Source of the DNA: Lineus longissimus
Lineage: Eukaryota; Nemertea; Pilidiophora; Heteronemertea; Lineidae
Reading direction: 5' to 3'
Length of the DNA: 64,000 bases
Assembly (NCBI RefSeq): GCF_910592395.1
Contig: NC_088322.1
Coordinates: 8,861,431 to 8,925,430 of the forward strand
Shown one piece after another: positions 34,797 through 46,100 of this stretch. The position numbers and the translations under genes were made by a program. Within the stretch, counting starts at the first letter, position 1, and each line of letters opens with the position of its first letter. Below the pieces are notes generated by a model that was not told the DNA's origin, made no database searches, and saw nothing but the letters and a program-made list of their open reading frames with translations.

Positions 34797-36225
34797 TCAG
34801 CAGATGAGAGAATAGATGGCCTGGAGGCCAGAGTTAACACTAGTATCCAGGAAATACGAAAGTATATTCAAAATTCAGAAAAGGATTCACAGGAAAAATC
34901 CAAACAACATGCAGAAGAAACGGAGGCGAGGAACAGGAAATGCTCGAAAAGTTACGTGCGGAACTCACGAACTCTCAAAAGGATTCCCCAGAGGGAATAC
35001 AACAAGAACATGTTAAAATCGACGCCTGTGTAAAAGAGTTACGTCAGAATATCCTAAATTCTGAAAAGGAGTCACGTGAAAGATACCATCAACTAGGGGA
35101 GGAAACGGAAACAAGAATTACGGCCGTCCTCAAAGAGCTCCGAACGGAAATCGTGGATTCTCAAAAGAATTGCCAAGAAGACATTAAACAACAACGAGCA
35201 GACTCCCTGGATACCATGTCAAAACGATTGGAACAAAATGAACAGGTAATGATATCTAAATTTGCTGAATATTTCGAGGACTTGAAAGACAGATGATACA
35301 CGCATCACGAATTGACACTATCAAGGAAACCCAAGGTTATTTAGATGAACAGCATACAGCTATGAGAAAAACCCAATGCGAATGGGAAGACAAGCAAACC
35401 AGTGTGTCAAAAGGACATGACTTTGAAAGCAAACTTTCTCAGGCATTGAAAACCAATGTGGGTACAGGATCAGATTCACGTGTGGCTACAAAGTGTGTCA
35501 CAAACATCAAGGAGTAACATCTCCAAAAGCCAGAGTGCTTTACGGGTTCTGGTGATGCCCTAACTTGGATAAAGAAGTGGGAGCAGTATGTGAAGTTACT
35601 AAATTGGACAGAACAGGACAAAGTGAATGGCTTCCCACTTTTTCTGCAAGCAGAGGCACAGTCATGGTTTCAAGGACTTGAAAATATAGACTCTTGGAAG
35701 AGGGTATCAGAGGCTTTCCTTGAGCGGTACCACAGTGGTGATCAAAAGTGGATTAGGGCTAGAGAGCTGACTGGGAGGCGGCTTTTACCTGGAGAATCGG
35801 TGGAGGCCTACACTGACGACCTGAGGAGAAGAGTGCGAGAGCTTGACCTGGCAGGACACATGGCCCTGAGCTTCTATATACATGTAGATGGGCTTCTGAG
35901 AGAACTACAAAAGATTGTATGGCAGGCCATGCCCAAATCATTTGAAGATGCGGAAAATCTGGCACGGAATGCTGTGAAGCTTCTTAGGTTAGAAGGAACA
36001 ACATCTATATCGGCTATCGCACCTGATTTGGATACACTGAAGAAAATCATGACTTGGCTAGATGGTCTCACGGACAAGGTAGAGAAGTTGAAATCCCAAT
36101 CCACCCGGCAGGAAGACAGAAGACCAGACTACGTAAGAAGATGATACCAAGGGAGGAATCAAAGGAACCAGTATGGGAAACCATTATGCAACAACTGTTC
36201 CAAAGCTGGACATATAATCAGAGAC
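34797..36225 (+). pseudogene. gag of the second gypsy element (broken, coiled coil)
   Basis: Three overlapping frames (34797-35033, 34940-35296, 35293-35517) share repeated coiled-coil units of the pattern KELR..I..S(E/Q)K, separated by frame changes. An open frame 35590-36144 matches the retrotransposon gag capsid family (QAEAQSWFQGL, LTGRRLLPGESVEAY). A zinc knuckle begins CNNCSKAGH just before 36225 and is cut by the MITE; its last Cys lies beyond the insertion at about 37179. So gag is broken by frameshifts and by the insertion. Confidence 0.75.
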
Positions 36226-37169
36226 CAAGGAGGATACCGCGGTGACGTCACATCACGTGATCACATCCCATATTACTGATCGCTATGGCCAATCAGATTT
36301 AGTCTACTGACAGCACCAGCACTGAACATATCTCCACGTCTCACTGTCTGGTGCGCTCCTGTACACAAAAACCCCCATAGACATGAAATATTGCAATACC
36401 TTGTATGGATTCTTCATGTGTAAAATACAATTTACAGAGCAGATATTTATTCCAAGAATAAAAAAGACGTTTGGCTTGGCCAAAGTGCGGAAATAATGTC
36501 TCCACTAAAATACACTACGAAATACAATAGGCAATGCACTACGCGATAAACGGTAGAGATGCAGTTGAGTTTGTTATTGTTTTGACTTAGAAGCCCGCCC
36601 ATATCATAATATATTCATGTATTCATGAAGTATGAACTCATTTCTGTTCCATACAACTCTTAGAACAGTCAATTTCTCCTTAAATCATCACCGAAACCGC
36701 GATATCCGCAGGAAGATTTCGTTCTAGTGTCCGAAAATGCATGAACTTACAGGGGCGTAACTCAACAAATAGAGGGGATCTATGGGGATCTATGCGAGTT
36801 TTAGGTCCTACAGGTCTCGAACTTGTAAAATCTGTAAACATGCCTCCAAATCCCATTATGATAATGAAGAGATTGCCCCATATCTGTGAGACTGTTTTGA
36901 AACCATCGCTAATTTTGGAAGATCGGTGCCCGGCTATTTGGTTTTAAAAACCCTATTTCCCCCATCAAAATAGCACTTTTCATTATTCAAATGATAACTT
37001 ATTGTCTGAAGACTTATTTCATAGCAGAAAAGTACTAATAACTCTGATTTGATGCGAAAAATATAACTTTATTTGATGACTTGATTTTCCCTTGGCCGTG
37101 GATCGAGTTTGTTTACAATATGCAGCGCCATCTTGGAAAAGCCGTGACGTCACCGCGGAATCCTCCTTG
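36226..37169. mobile_element. 944-bp MITE with TIRs and 9-bp target duplication
   Basis: The ends are inverted: left CAAGGAGGATACCGCGGTGA..., right ...TCACCGCGGAATCCTCCTTG, with 25 of 26 positions matching. Flanking duplications are ATCAGAGAC (36217-36225) and ATCGGAGAC (37170-37178), 9 bases with one mismatch. The interior has no transposase. A duplication of 8-9 bases suggests a hAT- or Mutator-type parent. It is inserted in the gag zinc knuckle of the surrounding retroelement, so it is younger than that element. Confidence 0.85.
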
Positions 37170-37369
37170 ATCGGAGACTGTCCATATCCACAGCGGGACA
37201 GACCTCAGCAATAGGGAGCCGGCAGAGAAACTGGTAGGCTTTAGGTTTCTTTCAAGCCAGGAAGTGAAAAGCCCACCTTTGGATCAAGACTTAAAAATGT
37301 AGAATAACTGAGGACAAACTTACAAAAAGAAAGATATCAGATAAAAGACACTACAACATCAGTTAGTTC

Positions 37370-38117
37370 AGGAAAACATGAGATAAAAGACAACACGAAA
37401 TCAGTTAATGACAAGTTAAAGGGTAAGTGTGAGAAACCGTTCAATCCTCAAAAACTTGAAAAAGCTGATAAAAATATCAATCAAGAGCCAAAATCAAAAG
37501 ATGGTCGAGTAATATCAGGGGGCAATAGCATACTTGTTATGATTGGCAATGAATTACCAGTTTCAGCCTTGCTTGATACCGAAGCATGCACTAGTGTAAT
37601 GAGCGAAGAATTATTAGATCATATGAGAAAAACAGGTGAACCCTTTACGCTTAGGCCTGGTACTCTTAAGTTGCAGAGTGCAAGTGGAGACGACCTACAG
37701 GTTCTAGGTGAAACCACCATTGATATTAAATTAGGAGATTATGTCGTAGAGTAAGATGTTACTATATTGAGCCACTGCACACAGGCCATTATACTAGGAC
37801 TTGATTTCATGAGAAAGACAGAGTGTCAGATAGACCTATCTCAGAATGTTTTCAACTTCACCCCAATAGGAGTAACTCTTCCCTTAGGCCAATATGCACA
37901 TTTCAAAGTAAAATTAAAGGCGGTCAACAAACACACAGTTGTCATACCAGCAAATTCAGAGGCAATAATACACGTTCGCCCTCGAGGCAAAGGTAAGCCA
38001 AAAGAAGGTGAAATCAATCTAATAGCATTCCGCGAAGATAACGTCACTGCAGCTGCTGCCCTCTATTTCCCCATCGCTGAATTACAGGCAATGTCGGACA
38101 AACATGCGGTTTCGTAA
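37370..38117 (+). pseudogene. retropepsin and RT-proximal linker of the second element
   Basis: The frame contains a retroviral-type protease with LLDTEACTSVM at 37569-37601, where the family has DTGA/DSGA; Gly is replaced by Glu next to the catalytic Asp. A TAG at 37752-37754 interrupts it, after which the same frame continues with IILGLDFM, the second protease signature, and a linker up to 38117. Activity is not expected. Confidence 0.75.
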
Positions 38118-39525
38118 TGGATTCAGGCTTTCTAACTAGGGCAGTTAGATTCAATCTGGCACATGTCCGAGTGTTTGAAATACTACATAATTGTTCTGAA
38201 TATTTCTCTCTCTGACTCTATGGTATCATTCATGCTAAAAACAATGCAGGGTCAAAGATAATTGACTTTGAAATAAGCTCAAATGCGTAGAAATAAGTGT
38301 CGATGTCCGACTGTCACGTGACTAAAACGTCATCAATATCTTATGCAAATGACCTTGTGAGCTATAAATAGTAACTTCGCGGGATGAATATTTGCGGCAA
38401 TAACCGCCCATATGAACCTCCCGCAGGATTCGCTTAACACCCGTAAGATGAACTAGTAAGGCCATTAATAAATCAAAGTAGATGGTACCACACAACTGAA
38501 TACATGTAGTAGAACAGAATTATCATTGTAAATCATAAATGGACGAAGTAGCACAAAAATGATAATGTTGCAGTGTCGCTTACAGCAAAAACAATACGAA
38601 TATGCGACAGTGGCGCCACATAACGGAAATTGTTTGAACTGCTATCGCTCACGAGATAGTGGCGCCACATAACGGATTTTTTTAGAACTTCTATCCCTCA
38701 CGAGATATATTGCTCACGGTTCTAGAACCTGCGGATTCTAGAGCTCGCGGTATCTATCCCTCACGATGATTCTAGGAAATGCGGATTTTAGAAATTACAG
38801 CTATACGCGCCACGAACTATACGCCTCATCGGCTTCTAGGAGTCACTTGCTATCCCTCGCGCGTTGGTGAATATTTGCGGCAATAACCGACCATAGTTAG
38901 CGAGCACTCAATATCACCGAGATAAGATTCAGATGTGTTTTATAATTTTAATCAGGGAAGTTAACAATATTAGGTATCTTGTAATGAAGGGCCTAAACCT
39001 TGGCTTGTGCTTTCAAAACAGGGTTAAAGGTAGTCTGATAAACTTGCTAATACCAAACTGATAGAATAATTCTTTGCCAGAATATTTCAGAGTTGGAAGC
39101 TTTCGGGTTTTGTTATTAATTTATACAAATAATTGGCTCAAGTTGAAGCTTTCTGAAGGTGACTAATTTCGGCATAAAATCGGGTAAAATCGGTGAGAGG
39201 TCCCTACGGTGAACTCTCGGAGGTGAATTTTGTGGAGATGAGCTCTTGAGGTTTGGAGGTCAACTCCAGAGGTGAATTTTTCGAGGTCAACTCCCGGAGC
39301 GTTGATATCTTGCCCTTTTTATACCTGTTAAGGCCATTGCTTCATACCTATTTTTAACCTATTTCTTCATAGTAGTTATTACTATTTTAGCTGATTAGCT
39401 CATTTTCGGATTGCCTCATTGTTAAAAATAGTTCAGTTAAATAAGTATTGTTTCCTAACATATCAACTATCCTATTATACGATTTAGAAAACCGTCATAA
39501 TAATTCTACATGATGTAATAATTTG
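38118..39525. other. unrelated insertion replacing RT, with internal repeats
   Basis: Retroelement similarity stops at 38117 and resumes at about 39526 in the RT thumb, so most of the palm is missing. The interval contains a direct repeat TGAATATTTGCGGCAATAAC at 38384 and 38868, a ~50-bp tandem unit starting GTGGCGCCACATAACGGA (38609 and 38660), repeated CTATCCCTCACGA, a TATAAATAG at 38363-38371, and imperfect GGAGGTSAACTC units (39200-39300). This may be a separate non-coding element or LTR-like piece; I cannot identify it. Confidence 0.5.
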
Positions 39526-40446
39526 GTCAGATTCCTGGTAGAACATAAGCAACATCTTAGAGACCTTTTCGGCAGACTAAGAGCAGCAAACCTAAAGCTA
39601 AAACCAAGCAAATGTTACTTTGCAAGAGACGGCCTGAAATTCTTAGGTTTCCTCTTGACCTGCGAGATTTTAGAAGCTTTCTGGGTGTAACAGGATTTTA
39701 TAGACGTCTCATCAAAGATTATGCTCACTTTGCAAGACCCTTACAAGAGTTGTTGAGAAAAGAGGTGAAATTTGTGTGGACGGAAGACTGTCAAACGTCC
39801 TTTGACAAACTAAAGGAATGCCTGATGTCTGAACCTGTTATGGCTTTAACAAGCAGTTCATCATACATGCAGATAGCTCAGGTTTCAGTTTGGGCTACTG
39901 TTTGGTGCAAAAGGATAGTGATGGAAAGGAACATGTCATTTCATATAGAGGGAGGGCGCTTAATCATGCAGAACGTGACTACTCCACGACTGAACGCGAG
40001 GCACTCGCAATCCCGACAGCGATAAAAGCCAACCGTTTCTTCCTGTATGGGACTGAATTCCTGATCGTCACTGACCTCGCCCCTTTACAGTGGCTGTTTC
40101 AAAAAACAATGAAAGCATGCACCGGTAGAATGGCTCGCTGGGCAACCATACTTCAGCAATACAGGTACAAAATATCTTATCGCCCCGGGGTATCACACAC
40201 CGATGCAGATTCCTTGTCAAGGCGAACTTATACATGGTAAATAACATCAACTGGGCTGACCAAATACATATGAGAGATGAACAGTTGAAGGATCTAGACC
40301 TGAAACACTATATTGATTACCTGGAGGATAAACAGTTGCCTACAGACAGCAAGGTAGCCAGAAAGCTGACCATTGATCATTATCTTCTAGGTGAAAAAGG
40401 TGTATTGATGCATGTTAGCAAATTGAACCGAAAGATGGACGCTTGA
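39526..40446 (+). pseudogene. RT thumb, RNase H and integrase start (broken)
   Basis: Pieces in several frames: an RT tail with LKPSKCYFARDGLKFLG, then RDFRSFLGVTGFYRRLI and the RNase H fold with HVISYRGRALNHAERDYSTT and LIVTDLAPLQWL, where the usual His of TDHAPLQ is Leu. After DADSLSRR the frame changes and 40234-40446 encodes only the region before an integrase zinc finger. No HHCC finger or DDE core follows before the envelope ORF, so integrase has been deleted. Confidence 0.8.
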
Positions 40447-40477
40447 AAATAGAACTGTACGTTTTCTTTCGATCAAC

Positions 40478-42025
40478 ATGGCTCCCTGCATACGGAGAGG
40501 TGCGATACTCCTCCTCTTTGGATTATTGACAGTTTTCGGTGTCAGTTCTGACAATATTGATAGCAATGGACATGTGGTGAGATTGCACAATGGGGTGATC
40601 TTTTATAATCTTGGCGGCATGTCAATGGTGGGGTATCAATGGACTCATACCTTTGCCGTTCCGAACTTTTCCCCATCAGATTTTGACCTTAATCGAGCAT
40701 CACCTGTGTGTAATGACACTTCCTGGCTTTGTCAGGCTTTGTGTGAAACTGCCGAGACGCTATCGACTAGTAGGATCCAAGCCATTAATAGAATAGAAGG
40801 ACACAAACACCACTTGATTCAGCTGCTGTCAAGAGACATACCAATGGTGGATGAGACTCCTCGATCAAAGAAGGGACGTCTTGATTTTGTTTCTGAAAGT
40901 AGACACGCAGTCTTTGGATTTGCCACTGACAGACAGGTCAGGTTGTTGGCTAAGCACATCAACGGTATTGAGAAGACACGGTTGAATGATAGAAAAGCTC
41001 TTGGCAGCTTTCAACATGAACTCTCTTCACTGACCACAGTGATTCACAGTTCTTTTGACAGGGCGTTTTCTGCAATTGCACAGACGACACGAGATCTTGC
41101 AGTTTTCAGCCGGCAAATTTATAGCACTGAACGGCAAATTGAGGCAGCTATGTCTCACCTACTCATGATCCTACGGAATAAGATCTTCCTGGAGGAGTCA
41201 CTTGCTCAGCTGGAAGATCATATGGATTCACGTACACAGGGAATGAAGGCTTTACTCAAACAACGATTGCCGGTGGAGATTATTCCTCCTCACGTACTGT
41301 TGAATTCGTTAGAAGGAATTGCAGCAGAATTATGTGCACACTATCCTGATTACGGCTTGGAAATTCCTTTGACTAACATTTACAGCTATTATCAGCTGCA
41401 GCAAGTGGTCTACCATCATACAAATACTCACCTTTTCATAAATGTTAGGATACCTGTAGCAACCAGGGACTCCACCTACCATCTCTATACGGTAGAGACC
41501 TTGCCTCAAGCAGTCAATGGATCACTGAGGATGGCCACACAGATATTGGCCACACATCCGTATTTTGTCATCAGCGGAGGTGGTGGATATTTTTTTGAAA
41601 TGACTGAAGCACAATATGATACATGTACTAGCCAATCGTTTAATAATTTGCGATGCAACATAGGCTTTGTTAATAGACCCATTACCTCGCCCACTTGCTT
41701 AGCAGCGATATTTGCTGCTGACGCTCATCACACTGTTTGTGAGGTCTTGTATAAGGAAGTACCATTGAGGGACTATGAGGTACCAATCACCCCTAATAAT
41801 CTTCTCTCTAGCGTAGACTCGAACTGGACTTTATCATGCAATGGCAAGTTTTCACGAATTACATCTTGTAGTTACTGCTTTCTAACAATAGGTTGTAACT
41901 GCAGTTTAACCAGCAGCTCCCACTACATAGAACCGCAAATATCACATTGTACAGATTCTACTGACCAGGTAGATTTCTTGCATGGAATAAATTTACAGGC
42001 CCTTGGGTATTGTAATTTTTCTTGA
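40478..42025 (+). CDS. baculovirus F-like envelope ORF of a gypsy element
   Basis: A continuous 515-codon frame starts at ATG 40478 after the pol remnant. Residues ~6-24 form a signal peptide (ILLLFGLLTVFGVSS). Around residue 130 is RSKKGRLDF, resembling the cleavage site and following segment of baculovirus F and errantivirus envelopes, though the site is RSKK rather than the usual RxKR. Long helical regions follow, then a Cys-rich C-terminal third with many N-glycosylation sites. The frame ends without a hydrophobic membrane anchor, so the product as encoded would be soluble. The open frame contrasts with the ruined pol. Family assignment is good; expression is unknown. Confidence 0.8.
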   Translation: MAPCIRRGAILLLFGLLTVFGVSSDNIDSNGHVVRLHNGVIFYNLGGMSMVGYQWTHTFAVPNFSPSDFDLNRASPVCNDTSWLCQALCETAETLSTSRIQAINRIEGHKHHLIQLLSRDIPMVDETPRSKKGRLDFVSESRHAVFGFATDRQVRLLAKHINGIEKTRLNDRKALGSFQHELSSLTTVIHSSFDRAFSAIAQTTRDLAVFSRQIYSTERQIEAAMSHLLMILRNKIFLEESLAQLEDHMDSRTQGMKALLKQRLPVEIIPPHVLLNSLEGIAAELCAHYPDYGLEIPLTNIYSYYQLQQVVYHHTNTHLFINVRIPVATRDSTYHLYTVETLPQAVNGSLRMATQILATHPYFVISGGGGYFFEMTEAQYDTCTSQSFNNLRCNIGFVNRPITSPTCLAAIFAADAHHTVCEVLYKEVPLRDYEVPITPNNLLSSVDSNWTLSCNGKFSRITSCSYCFLTIGCNCSLTSSSHYIEPQISHCTDSTDQVDFLHGINLQALGYCNFS

Positions 42026-42530
42026 TCCAAAGGTGTTCAATGTGTTATGTAATCAGATATTTGCATGCAATTTGATTGTTTATTAATACGTATTTATCGC
42101 TGTTATTATCTATTATGTTGATGATACTTGCATTATAGTATATGAATTTTGCAATTATGCTGCCTGGTAATAGCGGAATGTTATTCAGTGGAAGAGAGGT
42201 TTCTAATGGTTGCCAATGCTTGTCAAATTTGAAGGTTCTCAAGTTGTAAAGTTTGAACATGGGTTTTAAAATGTTTAACTTTTCTTCCATTGTTATTATA
42301 GACGCCAGGATTTGACATTTTTAGTATGAATTATGACAGGGACTGTTCTCTTTAAAAAAAAACAACAAAAAAGGTGTTACGAACGATGGGTTTTGCTCTG
42401 ACATCGTTGTGTCTGAGGTCAGACACCAGTTGGGGAAGGGAGTGATGTTATGAAGTATAGCCAAAATAACTGTTCGTGTTCATATATTCTACTTCAGATG
42501 CAGAATTCGTTTTTTTAAAAGGGCCTGTCA
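42026..42530 (+). other. 3' end of the second element, LTR boundary unclear
   Basis: After the envelope stop there is AT-rich DNA, an A-rich tract (42353-42373) followed by TGTTACGAACG (42377), and a purine tract GGGGAAGGGAG (42434-42444) followed by TGATGTTATG. Either could mark polypurine tract/LTR. No second complete LTR copy was found to settle it. Confidence 0.35.
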
Positions 42531-42659
42531 ACGGCAAGTTGTAGCACTGTGGTAAATGAGGTGGTCGATTATTACAATAACTGTTACACTGCTGTTTATT
42601 GTATAATGTTAGACGCAAGTAAAGCGTTTGATTATATTAAACTACAAGGAAATTACTGA
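42531..42659 (+). pseudogene. LINE reverse transcriptase fragment
   Basis: A short open frame ending in TGA encodes CSTVVNEVVDYYNN and IMLDASKAFDYIKL, the well-known motif of non-LTR reverse transcriptases (LDxSKAFD). Only about 42 residues remain. It may belong to the same family as the LINE 3' end at 48417-49548. Confidence 0.75.
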
Positions 42660-43129
42660 CACACTTGAATATCTATGTACAATGTAAATATACCATAGGG
42701 TTGATTATGGGTAATTGTATAACCTATTCGTAGATCATACGTGTTTAGAGATATGCATTCAGAATTGTATTAATTGGTCATCAGTTTTCAACGTACCCAG
42801 CACTATTCACTGTAATGCACTGTTCTACTACTATGTACGGATTGTTCGATGTCGAACAATGGGACAGGCGTTCACGTGGAGGTTTCGGGGACTTGGCGAA
42901 AACTCCCTAATCGGGTTGGGAGGAGTACGTGTGGTTTCGAAGTAGAAAGTCATGATTAATGTTCAATTGCCCTGATACATGTATTACACTTTACAGTACC
43001 TCTACCAAACAACCACGATCATAAACATTACCCTCAACTTATAAGCATAGTGCGTCTTTTAAACATTGTCGTGTTTAACTTCTGGGACAACAGACTCTGT
43101 TTTATATTTCAGTGATTTCGATACTGAAG
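42660..43129 (+). promoter_or_regulatory. 5' flank of the HldE-like gene, with repeat copy
   Basis: The block 42848-42945 repeats a sequence in chitinase 2 (24560-24622). A splice acceptor TTTATATTTCAG at 43101-43112 precedes the coding start by 17 bases, which implies a non-coding 5' exon upstream that I could not locate. Confidence 0.4.
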
Positions 43130-46100
43130 ATGAAAGTATTGGTAATCGGCGATTTTCTTGTGGACAAATACAACTATGGAAAAACAACTGGACTTAGCCC
43201 GGAGGCGGGACTTCCGATTTTCGAGCCCATCAAGACAGAGCACTGCCTCGGGGGCGCCGCGAACCTTGCCCTGAACTGTCATTACCATGCGGACACGACC
43301 CTGTTTGCCGCACTTGCTCCTGATCCAACTCCCATGCCAACGCCCTTCAAATTTGTCAATTTAGGCGGTAAAACAGTAACAACCACCATTGAGCACTTCG
43401 TCGTCGACGAAAAGCATCTCTTTCGTTCAGATCGGAAAAAATACGAACCGATAAACATTGATGGCGTTGATACGGACGGATATGACATCGTGCTGATTTC
43501 TGACTACAATACGGGTTGTGTTCACTCACCACAGAACCTCATCCAAAATGCAAAATGTCCGGTAATTGTTGATCCATACAAATGTGTTGATTGGTCGAAA
43601 TACGCTGGCGCTTTCTGCTTGAAACCAAACAAGATTGAGTTCGAGCAGGTGTGTGGTGAAGTGACGATAGCGAATGTTAGAGAAGCTATAACAAGGTATT
43701 CCCTTAAGTCTATGGTGGTGACCCTTGGATCAGATGGTGCGCTTTGGGTAACCAATGACGACGCAGTGCACGTAGACGCGTCCTCTGTAAACGTTGTAGA
43801 CGTTAATGGAGCAGGGGATACGTTCGCCGCGATTTTTGCCTGCTACTTTGACGCCAATGACATAAGAAAGAACTTAGAAATCGCCACGAAGGCTGCAGGA
43901 ATTTCGGTGACAAAGTTTGGAACATATGCCGTAACGAAACAAGATTTGTTTGGCGAAACATCCGAAACTAGGGAAATGAAAGAAAATATGCCAAAAAATG
44001 AATCATGTGACTTGGTGAGCTGTAACACGGTTACGGATGGTACCAAGGCGGCAAATGACACCATGGCAACAAATGACACCATGGCGACAACTGGTACAAC
44101 CGTAGAAAGGAATGATACCATGGCGACAAATGATAGCATGGCAGCGAATGGTACAAAGAAGACGGTGGTATTTACGAATGGATGCTTCGATATTCTTCAT
44201 GTCAACCACCTGAGGTTTTTGAAGGAGGCAAGAGGGTAAATGAATGCAGCAGAAGTCAACATGAACCCTGCCCCCCTCCCCTTCCCGCCCCGTCAGAATC
44301 ACTACTAATTCAGCAGAGAGAAGACTGGCCGAATGGAGAGTCGGGTTAGATATTTCAGTGGGAAGGCATGTTCCCAAAAAAACAAAACCATATCGCTATA
44401 TCTCACCTCCCTGGGCCTCAAATGAGTCGAAAAAAACGCTGTTTTTGATTTTTGAAAAATTGCCTTCCCTCCCTCCGTCCCTCGCTCTCTATTTTACCGC
44501 GCACTGGTAGCGCTTGCTGCATGGTATGCGATTGAGACAGCGCGTAGTAATTTTTTTCATGCAGCACAACATTCAAACAATTGAGGAAATCAAAGTGTTC
44601 TAAAATCGCCGCAGTTGCATGCAGGCTTGTACCCACGCACGCGATTTTCCTTGCTTTTGCCGCCGCGGAAAGTCGCAGCGATAATCGCAAAGAATGGTTC
44701 CCAGTCAATTCAGTACATGTGTTCCCACTTGAGCGATGCTACAAAATCCAAGCGATTTCTCGTGCTTTCTCGTGCTTGGCCTTGCGCGCTACGTAATTGA
44801 GATTGCAAAAAGGGCAATCTATGCGACAAATCGCGGCGACCGGTTAGGTCATTTTGACTCAAGTAACTACCTTTGGGTTATTGACAGACAGAATTACGTA
44901 ATGATTTGCGGGCTTGTGTCCACAAATAGTCCTCAACTGTTCACTTGGTCATCATTTTGGGTCCGTCATCACCAACTCGACATGTCTGAACCCGATTTTT
45001 TGGAACGGTTGATCCTGGAGATTGAGAAGTTCCCTAGGATATATAACAAAGGATTGGAGGAATACAAGGATCCTGACAAAAAAGATGACGCATGGAAAAA
45101 GGTTGCTGATAAGTTGTCTATTGGAGGTAAATACATTTGATGTACATTTGGCTGATACAGTCTGTTATCATCAGCAATTTGAGAAGGACATATTATACAC
45201 TTTTGTTATGGATCTGCTGATACAGATGTTCCAAATGTCCTAGTCAGCAGGGCTTACTTCTATCTGAGATACTAGACAGTTTTATTTAGTCTTCACCAAA
45301 GCAACTTTGGTGTTGCCATGAAACAGCACCGGCATCTGACATGAAATAGTCCTTGAATGTTTCTCTCACAACCAGGGCATCTTTCTTCTGCCTATGCCCG
45401 ACTTGCTCTAGGTTCTGCAATATTCCATCATCAATACGATCTGTTTGGGCTTTTGGTTGTGGTGGTGGTGGAGGGACAGCTGTGCCCCTTTTCTGCAGCA
45501 TATTATGCAGAACGCACGTTGCCATCACCACCGCATCAACATTTTCTGGTTGAAGAGGAATTTTGCAGTGAAAGAGTCGCCATCGGTTTACAAGAATACC
45601 AAATGCATTTTCTGAAATACGTCTGGCCCTAGATAACCTATAGTTGAATATGCGCTGATCAACGGGAAGATTTCTTCCCGGAAAAGGGCGAAGAAGGTTT
45701 TGTAGTGACGGGAAGGCCTCATCAGCTACAATGACACATGGAACCAAACCTCTGTGATCTGCATCTGGTAGATGCTTTTCTTCTGGAATATGGAGGGTGC
45801 CAGAGGCTACACCCTGGCCTAAGACGCTCCTACGGAAAATACCCCCGTCACTATTGGAACCGTATGATCCGACATCAATGACCGAGAAGGAGTAGTCATG
45901 GTCTACCAGGGCAAGCAAGACAACGGAAAATGTCTTCTTGTAATTAAAATACATACTTCCAGATTTCTTTGGTGCAAAAATGAGGACATGCTTTCCATCC
46001 AATGCACCCAAACAATTTGGAAATTGCCATTTTGTATAGAAGCCTTCGATGCCTCTTTCCCAGTGGTTTCGGTCCGGTTTCGGCATGTACAACGGCTGTA

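Larger units (their letters stand above)
34400..42520 (+). mobile_element. decayed gypsy-type element with F-like envelope ORF
   Basis: In order: coiled-coil/gag pieces (34797-36225), an inserted MITE (36226-37169), protease and linker (about 37370-38117), unrelated DNA replacing most of the RT (38118-39525), RT thumb and RNase H pieces (39526-40240), the start of an integrase (40241-40446), then a long envelope ORF (40478-42025). LTRs are unclear: a block around 34447-34480 (GTGTGAGGTCAGA, ACCACC) weakly matches 42409-42432 (GTGTCTGAGGTCAGACACC), suggesting eroded LTRs starting near 34400 and 42377. The right end runs into a LINE scrap. The element cannot move by itself. Confidence 0.75.

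Noticed and set aside
43843-44377. Minus-strand open frames opposite the HldE-like exon
   Set aside because: Antisense of the coding minisatellite and kinase domain; repeats keep the frame open.
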